This document shows, piece after piece, positions 28,697 to 38,844 of a DNA stretch of 64,000 nucleotides. This stretch comes from Photobacterium sp. GB-56 (GTDB lineage: Bacteria > Pseudomonadota > Gammaproteobacteria > Enterobacterales > Vibrionaceae). Below the pieces are notes generated by a model, which did not search any database, was not told where the DNA came from, and saw nothing but the letters and a program-made list of their open reading frames with translations. The translations under genes and the position numbers were made by a program. Numbering within the stretch: the first letter of the stretch is position 1; each line of letters opens with the position of its first letter. Location: positions 1-64,000 of the forward strand of contig NZ_PYNW01000007.1 of the NCBI RefSeq assembly GCF_003026105.1. The letters are read 5' to 3'.

Positions 28697-28728
28697 AAAA
28701 AAGCCCGCAATTGCTTGCGGGCTTTTTT
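28697..28728 (-). terminator. Terminator of tRNA cluster 3
   Basis: The hairpin GCCCGCAA/TTGCGGGC with flanking A and T runs is identical to those at 2183 and 27788. Confidence 0.92.
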
Positions 28729-28731
28729 ATT

Positions 28732-28807
28732 TGGCTCCTCCTGCTGGACTTGAACCAGCGACATACGGATTAACAGTCCGCCGTTCTACCGACTGAACTA
28801 AGGAGGA
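28732..28807 (-). tRNA. tRNA-Asn (GTT)
   Basis: A 76-nt tRNA, the third copy in this window, located exactly 909 bp after its cluster-2 counterpart. Confidence 0.97.
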
Positions 28808-28814
28808 ATTGTAA

Positions 28815-28899
28815 TGGTGGTGGGGGAAGGATTCGAACCTTCGAAGGCAGTGCCGGCAGATTTACAATCTGCTCCCTTTGGCCACTCGGGAACCCCACC
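28815..28899 (-). tRNA. tRNA-Tyr (GTA)
   Basis: An 85-nt tRNA with GTA anticodon, a third identical copy. Confidence 0.97.
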
Positions 28900-28908
28900 G
28901 AAATTTAA

Positions 28909-28984
<76 letters not shown>

Positions 28985-29027
28985 ACTATAATTTCGTCTA
29001 TTTAACGTAACAGTTAAATCTAAATGT

Positions 29028-29104
29028 TGGCGGAGCGGACGGGACTCGAACCCGCGACCCCCGGCGTGACAGGCCGGTATTCTAACCAACTGAACTACCG
29101 CTCC
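29028..29104 (-). tRNA. tRNA-Asp (GTC)
   Basis: A 77-nt tRNA identical to the cluster-2 copy. Confidence 0.97.
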
Positions 29105-29143
29105 AATTCTTTATGAAACCCGATAAGTCGAATCTCTAGAATA

Positions 29144-29234
29144 TGGCGGAGAGATAGGGATTTGAACCCTAGATACGCTATAAACGTATGCCGGTTTTCA
29201 AGACCGGTGCTTTCAACCACTCAGCCATCTCTCC
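29144..29234 (-). tRNA. tRNA-Ser (TGA)
   Basis: A 91-nt class II tRNA, the first gene of cluster 3, identical to the other copies. Confidence 0.97.
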
Positions 29235-29247
29235 GTAAGTGCGGCGA

Positions 29248-29276
29248 ATATTACCGATAGATTTAAAATCTGTAAA
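29248..29276 (-). promoter_or_regulatory. Sigma-70 promoter of tRNA cluster 3
   Basis: On the minus strand TTTACA (29276-29271) and TAATAT (29253-29248) stand 17 bp apart with a CGCCGC discriminator. It is the duplicate of the cluster-2 promoter. Confidence 0.82.
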
Positions 29277-29501
29277 GCCTAATTTTAAGAAAAAACACCA
29301 CTCGATTAACAAATAATCAGAGTGTTAATAAAGTAACAATATCGCCATTTGTAATCCATTTCGACGTTTATTTTTCAAGCAATACCGCGCTTTACATATC
29401 TTCTCTTCTCGCAAGGGATTAAACACAATGTGTAAAGCTTGCATATACTAAAATCAGTTATCGCGCTTTTTAAGCGCTATTGAGATACACAAGGATGTTA
29501 T

Positions 29502-30125
29502 ATGCCATTCTATATAATACTTATTGCTGTTATCTTTTTTTGTTCGGGCTGTGTTGCGCTCTATCCCGCTCAATGGCAAGCCATCACGGTTATTGATGAA
29601 CTCACAGGTGAGCCTGTTTGTCGTGTACGCGCAATCTCTCCAATGCAAACGGATAGCAGCTATTATCCTATTGTTGATATGGTTCATGATCAGGTAAGAG
29701 TCGGCATGCACAGCCCAGATCAAAACCCCTTGCCCGTTGGCGATATCCAATTACAGGTAGATAGTCATTATCGTTGGCTAATCAAGCAACGTGATATTCC
29801 CTATTACCTTCAACAACAAATGGATATTACACCTCATATTCTAATAGGATACGATCATTACTTAAGTCATATGAACATGCATCAGCGTGATGAATTACAA
29901 CACAGTTTTAGCACTGTAACGGCAAAAGCGTTGGCTTCAAGATCGCCTTATACCGTTGCCACAGGTGATGCTGCTAAATCTTTATTTAATCAAATGCTAA
30001 CAGGTGAGTTTTTAGAATATCGAATATTTCAAACTCCATTGCATGGATTAACCGTAGGCCGCTACCCTTTAGCCCATGATTACCTTAAAGCACTACAAAC
30101 TTGCGGTATCGACTGGTACCCATAA
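29502..30125 (+). CDS. Predicted lipoprotein, unknown function
   Basis: A 207-residue protein with a lipoprotein signal (MPFYIILIAVIFFCSGC, lipobox FCSGC with Cys17). Residues about 28-90 look like a small beta domain (ITVIDELTGEPVCRVRAISPM), followed by mixed sequence ending TCGIDWYP. I recognise no family. There is no partner gene: the tRNA array is upstream and an AraC regulator starts 73 bp downstream on the same strand, which might be co-transcribed. Confidence 0.65.
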   Translation: MPFYIILIAVIFFCSGCVALYPAQWQAITVIDELTGEPVCRVRAISPMQTDSSYYPIVDMVHDQVRVGMHSPDQNPLPVGDIQLQVDSHYRWLIKQRDIPYYLQQQMDITPHILIGYDHYLSHMNMHQRDELQHSFSTVTAKALASRSPYTVATGDAAKSLFNQMLTGEFLEYRIFQTPLHGLTVGRYPLAHDYLKALQTCGIDWYP

Positions 30126-30198
30126 GTTATCAAAGTAGATCAATAACCTAAAACCTGCGTATACTATTCTTATCACATCATATGACAGCTAAAGTTCA

Positions 30199-31002
30199 AT
30201 GAAAAACGTATACCAACCTTTATTTGATGATAATAATCCACCCGGTGATATCTTTTTTGGTCATACGATTTTTCTGCCAAATACAGGAACAATGAAACAT
30301 GCTCATCCGTGGGGACAATTGCAACTAATCAGTGGAGGGATCATTGAATTAAAAGCGGAGAGTAAACACTTTCTTGCCCCTCCCCAGTTTGCATTATGGG
30401 TACCACCAGCAATGGAGCATCAAAGTTATATTCGTCGTAGTTTAAATTATTGTTCAATGAACATTACCAAGCCACTCGCTAATGCGTTGCCGAATTATGC
30501 CTGTTTATTGGAAGTCAGCCCATTAATGCAAGCCATGGTGAGTGATTTACGCGAGCGCCGGATTGTTAGCCCTGAAACCCCGCAAGATAAACGCTTAGTG
30601 AAGGTGTTGTTTGATCAGGTATTAATGAGTAAAGAACACCATCAATACTTACCAACAAGTGATGATAAGCTCCTACAAACAATATTGATTGAACTTGAAA
30701 AAAACCCAACCAATAATCGCAGTTTAGCGGAATGGGCAAAAATGCTTCATACGACAGAGCGTACCCTTGCCCGTCACTTCAAAGATAAACTTGGGATGAA
30801 CTTTACCGAATGGAGACAACGACGAAAGTTTATCTACTCACTACATTTACTGCGTAGTGGTTTATCAGTAAAAGAGATTGCATTAACACTGGGCTATCAT
30901 CAGGCATCTCCCTTTATTACTGCGTTTAAAAAGCAATCAGGCAGTACACCCGATCAATATCGTCAGCGCTTAGGTGATGAGGCGATGCCACCGAAAATAT
31001 AA
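30199..31002 (+). CDS. AraC-family transcriptional regulator
   Basis: A 267-residue regulator. The N-terminal half is a cupin-type sensing domain (MKHAHPWGQLQLISGG, then WVPPAMEHQSYIRR), and the C-terminal 100 residues hold the double helix-turn-helix: RSLAEWAKMLHTTERTLARHFKDKLGMNFTEWRQRRKFI followed by SVKEIALTLGYHQASPFITAFKKQSGSTPDQYR. This layout fits AraC regulators with an N-terminal cupin that often control an adjacent transporter gene; no such gene is next to it here. The ligand and target are unknown. Confidence 0.88.
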   Translation: MKNVYQPLFDDNNPPGDIFFGHTIFLPNTGTMKHAHPWGQLQLISGGIIELKAESKHFLAPPQFALWVPPAMEHQSYIRRSLNYCSMNITKPLANALPNYACLLEVSPLMQAMVSDLRERRIVSPETPQDKRLVKVLFDQVLMSKEHHQYLPTSDDKLLQTILIELEKNPTNNRSLAEWAKMLHTTERTLARHFKDKLGMNFTEWRQRRKFIYSLHLLRSGLSVKEIALTLGYHQASPFITAFKKQSGSTPDQYRQRLGDEAMPPKI

Positions 31003-31046
31003 TTGTCTATATTGTTACTGATCGCATCCATATTACTGATATTAAA

Positions 31047-31331
31047 TTACTTACGATTCCAACGAGCAAATAGAATTTTACTACTCAGTAGAGTAAATAC
31101 ACTGCATTCACCATCGTGGATATAATCAGATTGAAATTCAGCAGTGGCATTATTCGCTAAATTTTTCACATATTGCTTGTTATCCACGATCACGATTTTA
31201 GTAAAACCACGCGAATACGGTGATACATCGTACTTTAAAAATTGTAAAGCGCGCTGTGGATCCCGCGTTGTGGTAATAATATCAGGGTAATGAGAAAGTC
31301 CATGCGTAATTTTTAATTTAAAAAATGCCAT
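31047..31331 (-). CDS. Small hypothetical protein (94 aa)
   Basis: I do not recognise this product. The ATG at 31331 is chosen; a GTG directly before it is in frame. The sequence is a mixed alpha/beta protein (FFKLKITHGLSHYPDIITTTRDPQRALQFLKYDV...) with no signal peptide or membrane helix, ending in LLSSKILFARWNRK. It is convergent with the AraC regulator gene, with only 44 bp between the stop codons, and no clear terminator. No role can be suggested. Confidence 0.55.
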   Translation of the reverse strand: MAFFKLKITHGLSHYPDIITTTRDPQRALQFLKYDVSPYSRGFTKIVIVDNKQYVKNLANNATAEFQSDYIHDGECSVFTLLSSKILFARWNRK

Positions 31332-31528
31332 CACACGTTGTCAGTAACTTGAATTTTCGCGATAGTATTAAGATACGATTGACGCAGCAAGCACTCCCTT
31401 TTCGCTATTTATTCACTGTTACAGTTAATTACCATCTACTCGTCATTAGACATGTTTTGATACAGGTATTTGATAATTTAAGAGTCATTATAGACGCTAA
31501 GAGTAAACATACGATTTAACCAACAAAA

Positions 31529-31555
31529 GAAAGCCCCGCTAAATAGCGAGGCTTA
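31529..31555 (-). terminator. Terminator of the M36 protease gene
   Basis: AAGCCCCGCT and AGCGAGGCTT form a stem 21 bp after the stop at 31576, with an A-rich left flank giving T residues in the transcript. Confidence 0.8.
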
Positions 31556-31575
31556 AATGTGTCACTTATTAACAA

Positions 31576-34500
31576 TTAATGACGTAATTCATCGAGTGGA
31601 TAAGCATCTAACTCATCAGGGACTTGATCATCATCATCATCATCATCTTGGATATCAGGTTTCTGATCGTTATCCGTATCAGTTAAGTGAGTACGCGTAA
31701 TAATTTCATACGATACACCACCAATTTCTTGATTATTACCCGCAGCCGTTGTACCTAACTGCATCACATCAAGATGGTAAAGTGCACTTTCTTTGTCTGT
31801 AATAGGCATAGGATCGGCGCTAAAGCGTAATTGCACATTTGCTTCATTAGCATTACCTGTTGGGGTTTGTAAATTACGAATAATAAAGGGTAATTGAGTG
31901 ATCTCTTGCCATTCATCAACGCCTGTAAACTCAAGCAAATTAATCGCTAATTTACCACCATCAACTAAGAAGCGTTGCTGTTCATCATGACCTATTTGCA
32001 AAACAATCTGTTGATTATTCGTCTCGATCCCTCTAGCAATAAACGATATTTTTTGCTGCTGATTAATCAATAAATCAACCACATTCATATTCCGCCATGC
32101 AATATTATTGTTCTGACGGGTGTTATAGTTAATGCTCGCTGTTTCAGGGAAGCTCATTGGATCTTGTGGGTTAATTAATCGTGCCACTAAACAATAATGT
32201 CCCGTTGTTGGTGGCTCCCAAGCAACTGTCGCTTCTACATCAGCCCCCACGGGTAGAGTGCCGATGGTATCAGTACCCAGCAATGTCCAATCCGCAGGCC
32301 ACGTTAATCCAGTAGATGCATGTGCCCAATACACTTCAACAGTGGTATTAAAGGCCGTTGCTGCACCACGGTTTTTCACATTAACGTAAATTTCATTTTT
32401 CTGGCCAAACTCTGGATTTTGATGCGGACCAGGGCTACCTGCAACCACACGGTTCCAAATCGCTTTACTGCGCCACATCGATTTACCAACCATATTGGCA
32501 TCAGGCTCATTGCCCGTATCAGGTGCAGGACCAAAGTAATCATAATGGGTATCTTCAACCCACACATCAGCAGTCTCGTCACATGAGCTTGGAATACCAA
32601 AGCCATTAGTAACATTTAAACTATTACTACTTGGTGATATTGCATCAACACCAAGTCCAAAGCCTGCAAACGTACGCCAGATTAAGCACACATCTTCACC
32701 CGAATAGTTATCGATAGCAGCTTGGATAATACCGTCGCGTGTATCAATAAAGCTTGGTGAACAAATGGTATTTTTCAACCCTTCGGTGAAATACAACATG
32801 GCACGTTGGTTACCGCTTCCCCCTAATGAATTATACAAGTTAATATCAAAACCATGTTCATCAACCAATGCCCAGTACACTTCCCATGCCGCTTGTGCCC
32901 ATACAGAGCCGACCCCATGAGGTACTGACATACCTGAGGTAATACTTTCATAAGTATAATTATTTATCGTTGAATCAGTACTGTAACGTTGCGGACGTAT
33001 ACCAGCACCCGAGGTTGGTTGACCTAATACATAGGTCCCCATCGCACGAGGATCGGCCCCTGTGAGCCCAGCTGGTTGAGTCATCATTAAGGCATAAAGA
33101 TCACTGATCCCTTCTGATGGTCGTTGGTAATTACTTAAACAATTTACATTGGCAGGGCCACCGACTAAACGATTTGAAATACCGTGAGCATACTCATGGA
33201 CAATAATCGCATTATCAAAATCACCGTCACGCTGTGGAGTGGTATATGACCATAGGTACATTTGCATTCGAGGGCGTGTACCATCAGCAGGCGTCCAGAA
33301 GTTAGCATTATTCATTCCCCCCCCATCTTGCGCTTCGGCTTTAACATCATCGCCACCAGCACCGGGTGCTCCATATTGATTGACTTGGAAATTCCCTGAA
33401 GCTTGATCAAAGCCATATAGATAGGTGATATCGTGAATAATGTTATTCCAGTGGAATAAGTTTGCTACAGCCGCATCGCTGTTGTCTTGTGGTGGTAGAG
33501 TAAAATCCAGTGGGAAGACACAACTTATACCTGCCAAACAATCAGGTTCGACTCCTGTTGGTGAACCTGAATTATTTGAATCATTATACGCATGAACATT
33601 GTTACCTCGCATGATGGTATATTCATTGCCAATGGTGGCATTTATATCATGCCATCCCCATGGTGAACCGGGACTTGCCGCCGGATTAACTTCAATTTGT
33701 CGAGCGTTAACAGGTGTTGCATGATTCGGTGATTCAACAGGATATTGGAACACTTCATAGCTGTGCTCATCAACCTGATCAAAGTAAGCGAGAAGTTCAC
33801 CACTATTGGCATCAACCAACATTTGATAGACATGACGTTGATCATGAGTAAAGAGTAAGAAAGACCATGCCAAACGTAGTTCATCATTTTTGACTGGCAT
33901 GTAAACTAATTTAGCGTCAATCGGCTCTCTTGAAGCACTGGCGGCATTAACTTTTGTTGCTTGATCATCTGCGCCAAGATCTTCATTTTCAATGGTTGGC
34001 TGGTGGCGAACCTTGATCCCTACTTTTTCAGCCGCATTTATGATCGCTTGCTTAATCGTTATGGTGGGTGCTTGCTTACTCAAAATCACTTGATCAATAT
34101 GTGGTGAGAAGGTGTTATTCACACTTAAGATACGACCATCACGATTCACATTTACTTGTAGCAAAGCATTAAAGACATCACGCCCATGGATTTTTTGTTG
34201 TAAGTAAAAACGCTTCGCACCTGTCGCTGCAGTTTCGTAAACTTGTTGCTCTACATTGGCAATATCGGTAGGTGATAAATGTAATAATCGTCGATTATCT
34301 TCAAGAAAATCCATTACCACTTGCTCTGTGGTTTTACTTGGATCAGCATCAGTCAAATAGCCTGTCTGATTATAAAGAACACGCGCTACACCTGTGCGTT
34401 TTTCATAATCAATTTTCACCGGCGGTATTCTTACCATCATGTCATTAGCAAGGTTTATTTGCTCTGTACTGGGTAAAATATTGATATTTTCAGTTAAAGA

Positions 34501-35973
34501 TACCCGCGTATCATAGTTTCTTGATTCAACAGCATCTGCTGGTGGTGATTCAGGGATCATTAAATATAAATCAACATTATTGATGCTTAGAGGTGCAGCA
34601 TTAACGACTTTTTCAGCAACATAACCAATCGCTTTAGCCTTAATATCGTGTTCACCTATAGATGTATTGAATACCAGCGCACCATCACTGGTCGACGGAT
34701 CTTCCCCAGTTACACCAATAGGAGTTGCTGCATCATCAATAAAGATTTGAGCATCTTTAACAGGGTTACCGTTGACATCATAAACATTCACCACAAAATG
34801 GGCATTAAGTGCCGTTACAACATCAATCGTTGTATCGTTAAACGTCACCTGACAGCCTAAGGTTTTATCATTGTGCTCTAAATGAAAACTCTCTGAAGTA
34901 CAACTTGCAAATGCAACAGTCGGATTATCCGCGGTATCGAAAAATTTTAATGTTAAAAACAAACCATGGATCTGTGTTTGAGCAAAATTCAAATTCATCG
35001 GTAGCGTTGCGATGTAACTATCAGGTGTATTTGGATCTTGGGTAAATATCACTTGATCATCAAACACTATCATATTGTTAGGATCTAATAGCTTAAGCTC
35101 AGTATTAAGATCTGATAATTGCTGAACATGGGTAATAATCGAGTTAGGAATTTTAACCGTGATATCTGTAGTCTCTCCTTGCTCATTAAATGTAATGACG
35201 CTGACCCCCATCAATGGAACCACATCATAATTCGCAATAGCAGTATTTTGATCAATATTTAATACTTGGTTTGGTATATCTAAATGTCCCACTTTTTCAG
35301 TGTCATTGTAGAAATTAATATCAACGAAATAGCTACCATATTGGATATTAAAAAAAAGATCAGATTGCGCTGAATTTTTGTTGATTAAAAACTTCATTTC
35401 TTGATTATTATCAAGCCCAATACCAACAATAGGGGTTCCTAAACCTAATAAATTTAATTCGTTAGGATCGACTTTAAAAAAGAGTTTAGCCATTTCAGGA
35501 TTAACAGAAACGTCAATATCAAGTTTGCCTAATACAGGGGTTAAATTCATCGCAATAGGGGAGTTACCATCGACAATATTGGTGTTCGCTTCACCATGAT
35601 ATTTTTGTCCATCATGCTCAATATCAAGCATAAGATCATAATTACCCGGTGTTAAGCCAACCGTTGTTTCCGATTCCACTTTAAACGTATCAAGATGTAG
35701 ATACGCTTTCCAATCGAACTCATCGACAGCATTCGTAGCTGTATTCGTTGCTTGTAAAGTCCCCACTAATAAGATTGGTGATGAAGTATTTTTTCCTATT
35801 TGTTCATTTTTTGTGGAGGGGATAGCCATACGAAATGCAGTGAATTCAGGAGTAAAATCAATGACTACAGTTTTACTATCACTACTGGGTGCTACTGTAT
35901 CTTCACTGCTACCATTACAACTCACAATACTTATTAGCATTGCGAGCCATATAAACACTCGGATAATTTTCAT
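31576..35973 (-). CDS. Large secreted M36 (fungalysin-type) metalloprotease lipoprotein
   Basis: A 1465-residue secreted protease, probably anchored as a lipoprotein (lipobox ISIVSC at about residue 20). The N-terminal third (to about 480) is made of beta domains. Next come an FTP/PepSY-like inhibitory propeptide (about 500-750) and the M36 zinc peptidase: HEYAHG near residue 925 (HExxH with both His and the Glu) and the downstream EGISDLYALMM that supplies the third ligand Glu. A beta-rich region follows, and the last 40 residues hold a calcium-binding thrombospondin-type-3-like stretch, DTDNDQKPDIQDDDDDDDQV. The start at 35973 has GAGG 7 bases before it. It presumably digests extracellular protein. 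It is a single-gene unit. Confidence 0.9.
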   Translation of the reverse strand: MKIIRVFIWLAMLISIVSCNGSSEDTVAPSSDSKTVVIDFTPEFTAFRMAIPSTKNEQIGKNTSSPILLVGTLQATNTATNAVDEFDWKAYLHLDTFKVESETTVGLTPGNYDLMLDIEHDGQKYHGEANTNIVDGNSPIAMNLTPVLGKLDIDVSVNPEMAKLFFKVDPNELNLLGLGTPIVGIGLDNNQEMKFLINKNSAQSDLFFNIQYGSYFVDINFYNDTEKVGHLDIPNQVLNIDQNTAIANYDVVPLMGVSVITFNEQGETTDITVKIPNSIITHVQQLSDLNTELKLLDPNNMIVFDDQVIFTQDPNTPDSYIATLPMNLNFAQTQIHGLFLTLKFFDTADNPTVAFASCTSESFHLEHNDKTLGCQVTFNDTTIDVVTALNAHFVVNVYDVNGNPVKDAQIFIDDAATPIGVTGEDPSTSDGALVFNTSIGEHDIKAKAIGYVAEKVVNAAPLSINNVDLYLMIPESPPADAVESRNYDTRVSLTENINILPSTEQINLANDMMVRIPPVKIDYEKRTGVARVLYNQTGYLTDADPSKTTEQVVMDFLEDNRRLLHLSPTDIANVEQQVYETAATGAKRFYLQQKIHGRDVFNALLQVNVNRDGRILSVNNTFSPHIDQVILSKQAPTITIKQAIINAAEKVGIKVRHQPTIENEDLGADDQATKVNAASASREPIDAKLVYMPVKNDELRLAWSFLLFTHDQRHVYQMLVDANSGELLAYFDQVDEHSYEVFQYPVESPNHATPVNARQIEVNPAASPGSPWGWHDINATIGNEYTIMRGNNVHAYNDSNNSGSPTGVEPDCLAGISCVFPLDFTLPPQDNSDAAVANLFHWNNIIHDITYLYGFDQASGNFQVNQYGAPGAGGDDVKAEAQDGGGMNNANFWTPADGTRPRMQMYLWSYTTPQRDGDFDNAIIVHEYAHGISNRLVGGPANVNCLSNYQRPSEGISDLYALMMTQPAGLTGADPRAMGTYVLGQPTSGAGIRPQRYSTDSTINNYTYESITSGMSVPHGVGSVWAQAAWEVYWALVDEHGFDINLYNSLGGSGNQRAMLYFTEGLKNTICSPSFIDTRDGIIQAAIDNYSGEDVCLIWRTFAGFGLGVDAISPSSNSLNVTNGFGIPSSCDETADVWVEDTHYDYFGPAPDTGNEPDANMVGKSMWRSKAIWNRVVAGSPGPHQNPEFGQKNEIYVNVKNRGAATAFNTTVEVYWAHASTGLTWPADWTLLGTDTIGTLPVGADVEATVAWEPPTTGHYCLVARLINPQDPMSFPETASINYNTRQNNNIAWRNMNVVDLLINQQQKISFIARGIETNNQQIVLQIGHDEQQRFLVDGGKLAINLLEFTGVDEWQEITQLPFIIRNLQTPTGNANEANVQLRFSADPMPITDKESALYHLDVMQLGTTAAGNNQEIGGVSYEIITRTHLTDTDNDQKPDIQDDDDDDDQVPDELDAYPLDELRH

Positions 35974-36150
35974 GAGCAAGCCTCTATTTATCTCAGTTTA
36001 CTTTGCGAATACAAATTAACTTTGTGATTATAGAAACGGTTTATTTTTTATTTGTCTTGTTTAAAAGAAAGAAAATACTTAATAAATAAGTACCATTGAA
36101 ATATTAAAAATAGGATAAATATAACAAGTAATTAAATAAAATATTAGTTA

Positions 36151-36175
36151 AAAAAAAAGCGAGCAAGATGCTCGC
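36151..36175 (-). terminator. Hairpin with A-run, likely back-up terminator
   Basis: GCGAGCA/TGCTCGC with loop AGA stands next to eight A residues, so a minus-strand transcript would end in a T-run. It lies downstream of the patatin gene terminator. Confidence 0.6.
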
Positions 36176-36336
36176 AAACGTAATATACAATACAAAAGTG
36201 ATTATAATTCAAGATCCTTCTTAAATAATTAATCCTTAGTACGATAAGACAAAGGTTATATCGGTAATTATTTTGCCATATACGTAGATATATTTGTCAT
36301 AACAATGTAAATACACAACATATTCAAAATTAAAAT

Positions 36337-36370
36337 AAGCAAGGTTAAGTAAATTTACTTAACCTTGCTT
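36337..36370. terminator. 34-bp perfect palindrome after the patatin gene
   Basis: A perfect 17+17-bp palindrome (left arm AAGCAAGGTTAAGTAAA) stands 7 bp after the stop at 36377. It is probably the terminator of the patatin gene, although there is no loop or T-run and it could also be a protein-binding site. Confidence 0.65.
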
Positions 36371-36376
36371 TATTGA

Positions 36377-38662
36377 TTACCACGAAGAGCCAAGAGAAAG
36401 GTAGAACGAGTTATTGCCGTCTTCTGCTTGACCATAACTCAAGTAAACAGGACCTATAATAGAGTCAACAGCAACATAAACACTGCCTGCAGTCACAGCT
36501 GAGCCCCAAGACATTTCTGAAGATTTAGCCCAAACTCCCCCATGCTCTAAAGACCCTCCCACATAAACAGGTAATTTAAATGCGCCAAAGTTATTATCCA
36601 TGACACGATAACGATAGACAATGCTAGTAAATGCACTGTAACGGCCATTTAACTCGTAACGGTGATAACCAGATAAATTAAATAAGCCACCTAACGCCTG
36701 AACAAATATCGGTAATATTTCGTCTGAATCAGATCCAGCCGTTTTCGCATTTAACACCAAGGTATGTCGATCATAAGTAAACGGTTTTTTAATCGATAAG
36801 TTATAAAAAGTGGTATTGCCATTTACTTCACCCTTATCTTTATACTCACTGGTTGTTTGGTTATAACCCGTAGTTGCATTCGCATATAAACCTTTTGACG
36901 GAAAATAGAAACTATCTAAGTCATCATAAATTAAGTTTATATAAGGGCCGTGCACGAAATAATTCTCTTTATCTCGTTTTGAAAGGACCGTGATAGAGCC
37001 TTTTTGAACACTGTATCCAAGAACTGCTTCTGCTGATGATTTTAAATTCCAACCAATAGCAGCATAACCATTAACATGTCGATATTCAGTTTCGATATTA
37101 AACCGATCATCACTATTCCCATCGACATAATTAATAGTAGGACGATTGAATTTCCTTACCTCGTTACTTGCACCAGCACCAATTTCTGTAAAAAATTGCT
37201 GTTTATAATCGAGTGGGAAATAAAATTCAGTATTGATATTTTTCCAACTACCTAATGAGAACTCTGTTAGCCACTCTCCCCCTTTATCAGTGAGATCGGT
37301 ATATAGATATTGAGCACCAAAAGAGAAGTTTGAACGATTGACAAAATCATCTTCGAACGCCAAAGTAAAGTTTAAATACCCCGGTCCCCATGATTTTTCA
37401 TTAATATCCATATCAAGCACGTTTTCGCCGTTTTCTTGCTTAATTTGGTAAGTAATTCGACCATAAACATCTTCACTTTGTAGTCGTTTAACTGCTTGCT
37501 CTAATTCTTCATTAGAAATTACTCGACCAGTTTTTAAATCCAACTGAGACAATAAGGTTTTTTCAGGTAAACGGGTATTATTCTTTATTTTTATCTTATC
37601 AATGTAATAAGCAGAAGCTGCGGTTAATTGGCTTCGACGATTTTGTTTTTGTTTAATATAAGCTTGATAATCGTGATCTGATAATTGATAACGAAGTAAT
37701 TTTGGTAGCGAAGCCGTTGCCACTTTCCTTCCCGCTAAATATGCTTTTTTCATTTGATCAAAATCAGCGGCAGTCATAAATGACACATCAGGCTGGAGAT
37801 ATACATCACCTTCGGCCATGAGACTTTTTTGCAGATCAGCACTCGCATTGGTCATATAAGTCGTTAATTGAGCAACGATATTTAACGCACTATCAAGATC
37901 TTTACTTGGCATTAAATTATCACGTAAATCAACCGCAATAATGGCATCAGCACCAAGCACTTTGGCCACATTAACAGGCATATTGTTAACAACACCACCA
38001 TCAACCAATAGTTTCCCATTTAAGTGAACCGGCTTTAACGCCCCTGGTACTGTCATTGATGCTTGCATTGCTGTCGCTAAATGACCTGAACTTAATATAA
38101 CAGGTTTCACTTTAGCAATATCGGTAGCTACACTTCGATACGGGATTGCGAGCTGATCAAAAGATTTTAAAGCAGGAAGGTTATCAGTCACATCTCGTAG
38201 AATTTTAGCAAATCCTTGACCTTGAAATGCGCCTGAACGCGATTTAAATTCACCATTCAGGTCGAGACCAATATCAGTATGTAATTGATATCTATCACTT
38301 TGCTGCTTTCTACGTAACGTAAGATCGTTACGACTAGCACGATCGAGGTAACCTTCTTCCCATTTAACACCAAAGGTACGACGTTTTACTTCTTTAGCAC
38401 TTAACCCCATGGCGTACATACCGCCAACATAAGCGCCCATACTGGTACCGGTTACGATATCAACAGGAATGCGGTTTTCTTCTAGTACTTCCAGTACGCC
38501 GATGTGAGCAGCTCCTTTTGCACCACCACCGCTAAGAACAAGTCCAATCCGTTCTCGATTCAGTTTGGGACGTTCATCTACACTCGCATATACTGTAAGA
38601 GACTGTACACTGAGTGCCATAAATAATACGGTTTTTATTATTCTATGCTTTTTCAACACCAT
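36377..38662 (-). CDS. Patatin-like phospholipase fused to an Omp85 barrel (PlpD type, type Vd secretion)
   Basis: A 761-residue protein: signal peptide (to about VYASV), patatin domain (about 30-320), one POTRA-like domain (about 350-420) and an Omp85 barrel ending in SLGSSW. The lipase dyad is present: the oxyanion loop GGGAKGAAH, Ser in GTSMG, and Asp in VDGGVVNNMP. Proteins of this layout (PlpD, FplA) pass or display a phospholipase A on the surface through their own barrel. ATG at 38662 is preceded by GGGA at 6 bases; an ATG five codons upstream lacks a ribosome site. It is a single-gene unit. Confidence 0.9.
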   Translation of the reverse strand: MVLKKHRIIKTVLFMALSVQSLTVYASVDERPKLNRERIGLVLSGGGAKGAAHIGVLEVLEENRIPVDIVTGTSMGAYVGGMYAMGLSAKEVKRRTFGVKWEEGYLDRASRNDLTLRRKQQSDRYQLHTDIGLDLNGEFKSRSGAFQGQGFAKILRDVTDNLPALKSFDQLAIPYRSVATDIAKVKPVILSSGHLATAMQASMTVPGALKPVHLNGKLLVDGGVVNNMPVNVAKVLGADAIIAVDLRDNLMPSKDLDSALNIVAQLTTYMTNASADLQKSLMAEGDVYLQPDVSFMTAADFDQMKKAYLAGRKVATASLPKLLRYQLSDHDYQAYIKQKQNRRSQLTAASAYYIDKIKIKNNTRLPEKTLLSQLDLKTGRVISNEELEQAVKRLQSEDVYGRITYQIKQENGENVLDMDINEKSWGPGYLNFTLAFEDDFVNRSNFSFGAQYLYTDLTDKGGEWLTEFSLGSWKNINTEFYFPLDYKQQFFTEIGAGASNEVRKFNRPTINYVDGNSDDRFNIETEYRHVNGYAAIGWNLKSSAEAVLGYSVQKGSITVLSKRDKENYFVHGPYINLIYDDLDSFYFPSKGLYANATTGYNQTTSEYKDKGEVNGNTTFYNLSIKKPFTYDRHTLVLNAKTAGSDSDEILPIFVQALGGLFNLSGYHRYELNGRYSAFTSIVYRYRVMDNNFGAFKLPVYVGGSLEHGGVWAKSSEMSWGSAVTAGSVYVAVDSIIGPVYLSYGQAEDGNNSFYLSLGSSW

Positions 38663-38798
38663 GAAGTTCCCAATCATTTAGCGCTATCACAATGAAAATA
38701 TTTTAACCAACGAGTTCCTCTCATCGTTAAAATATTCACTAAAACTACGAATCGCTTAATAAAATACACTAAATACTAAATATTCCGTTAATAAAATG

Positions 38799-38826
38799 AA
38801 AAAAGAGCGTACAAAACGCTCTTTTT
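38799..38826 (-). terminator. Terminator of rctB
   Basis: AAAAAAGAGCGT and ACGCTCTTTTT form a stem with a 5-base loop 19 bp after the rctB stop codon. Confidence 0.87.
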
Positions 38827-38844
38827 CTTTCTAACGCAACAGCT

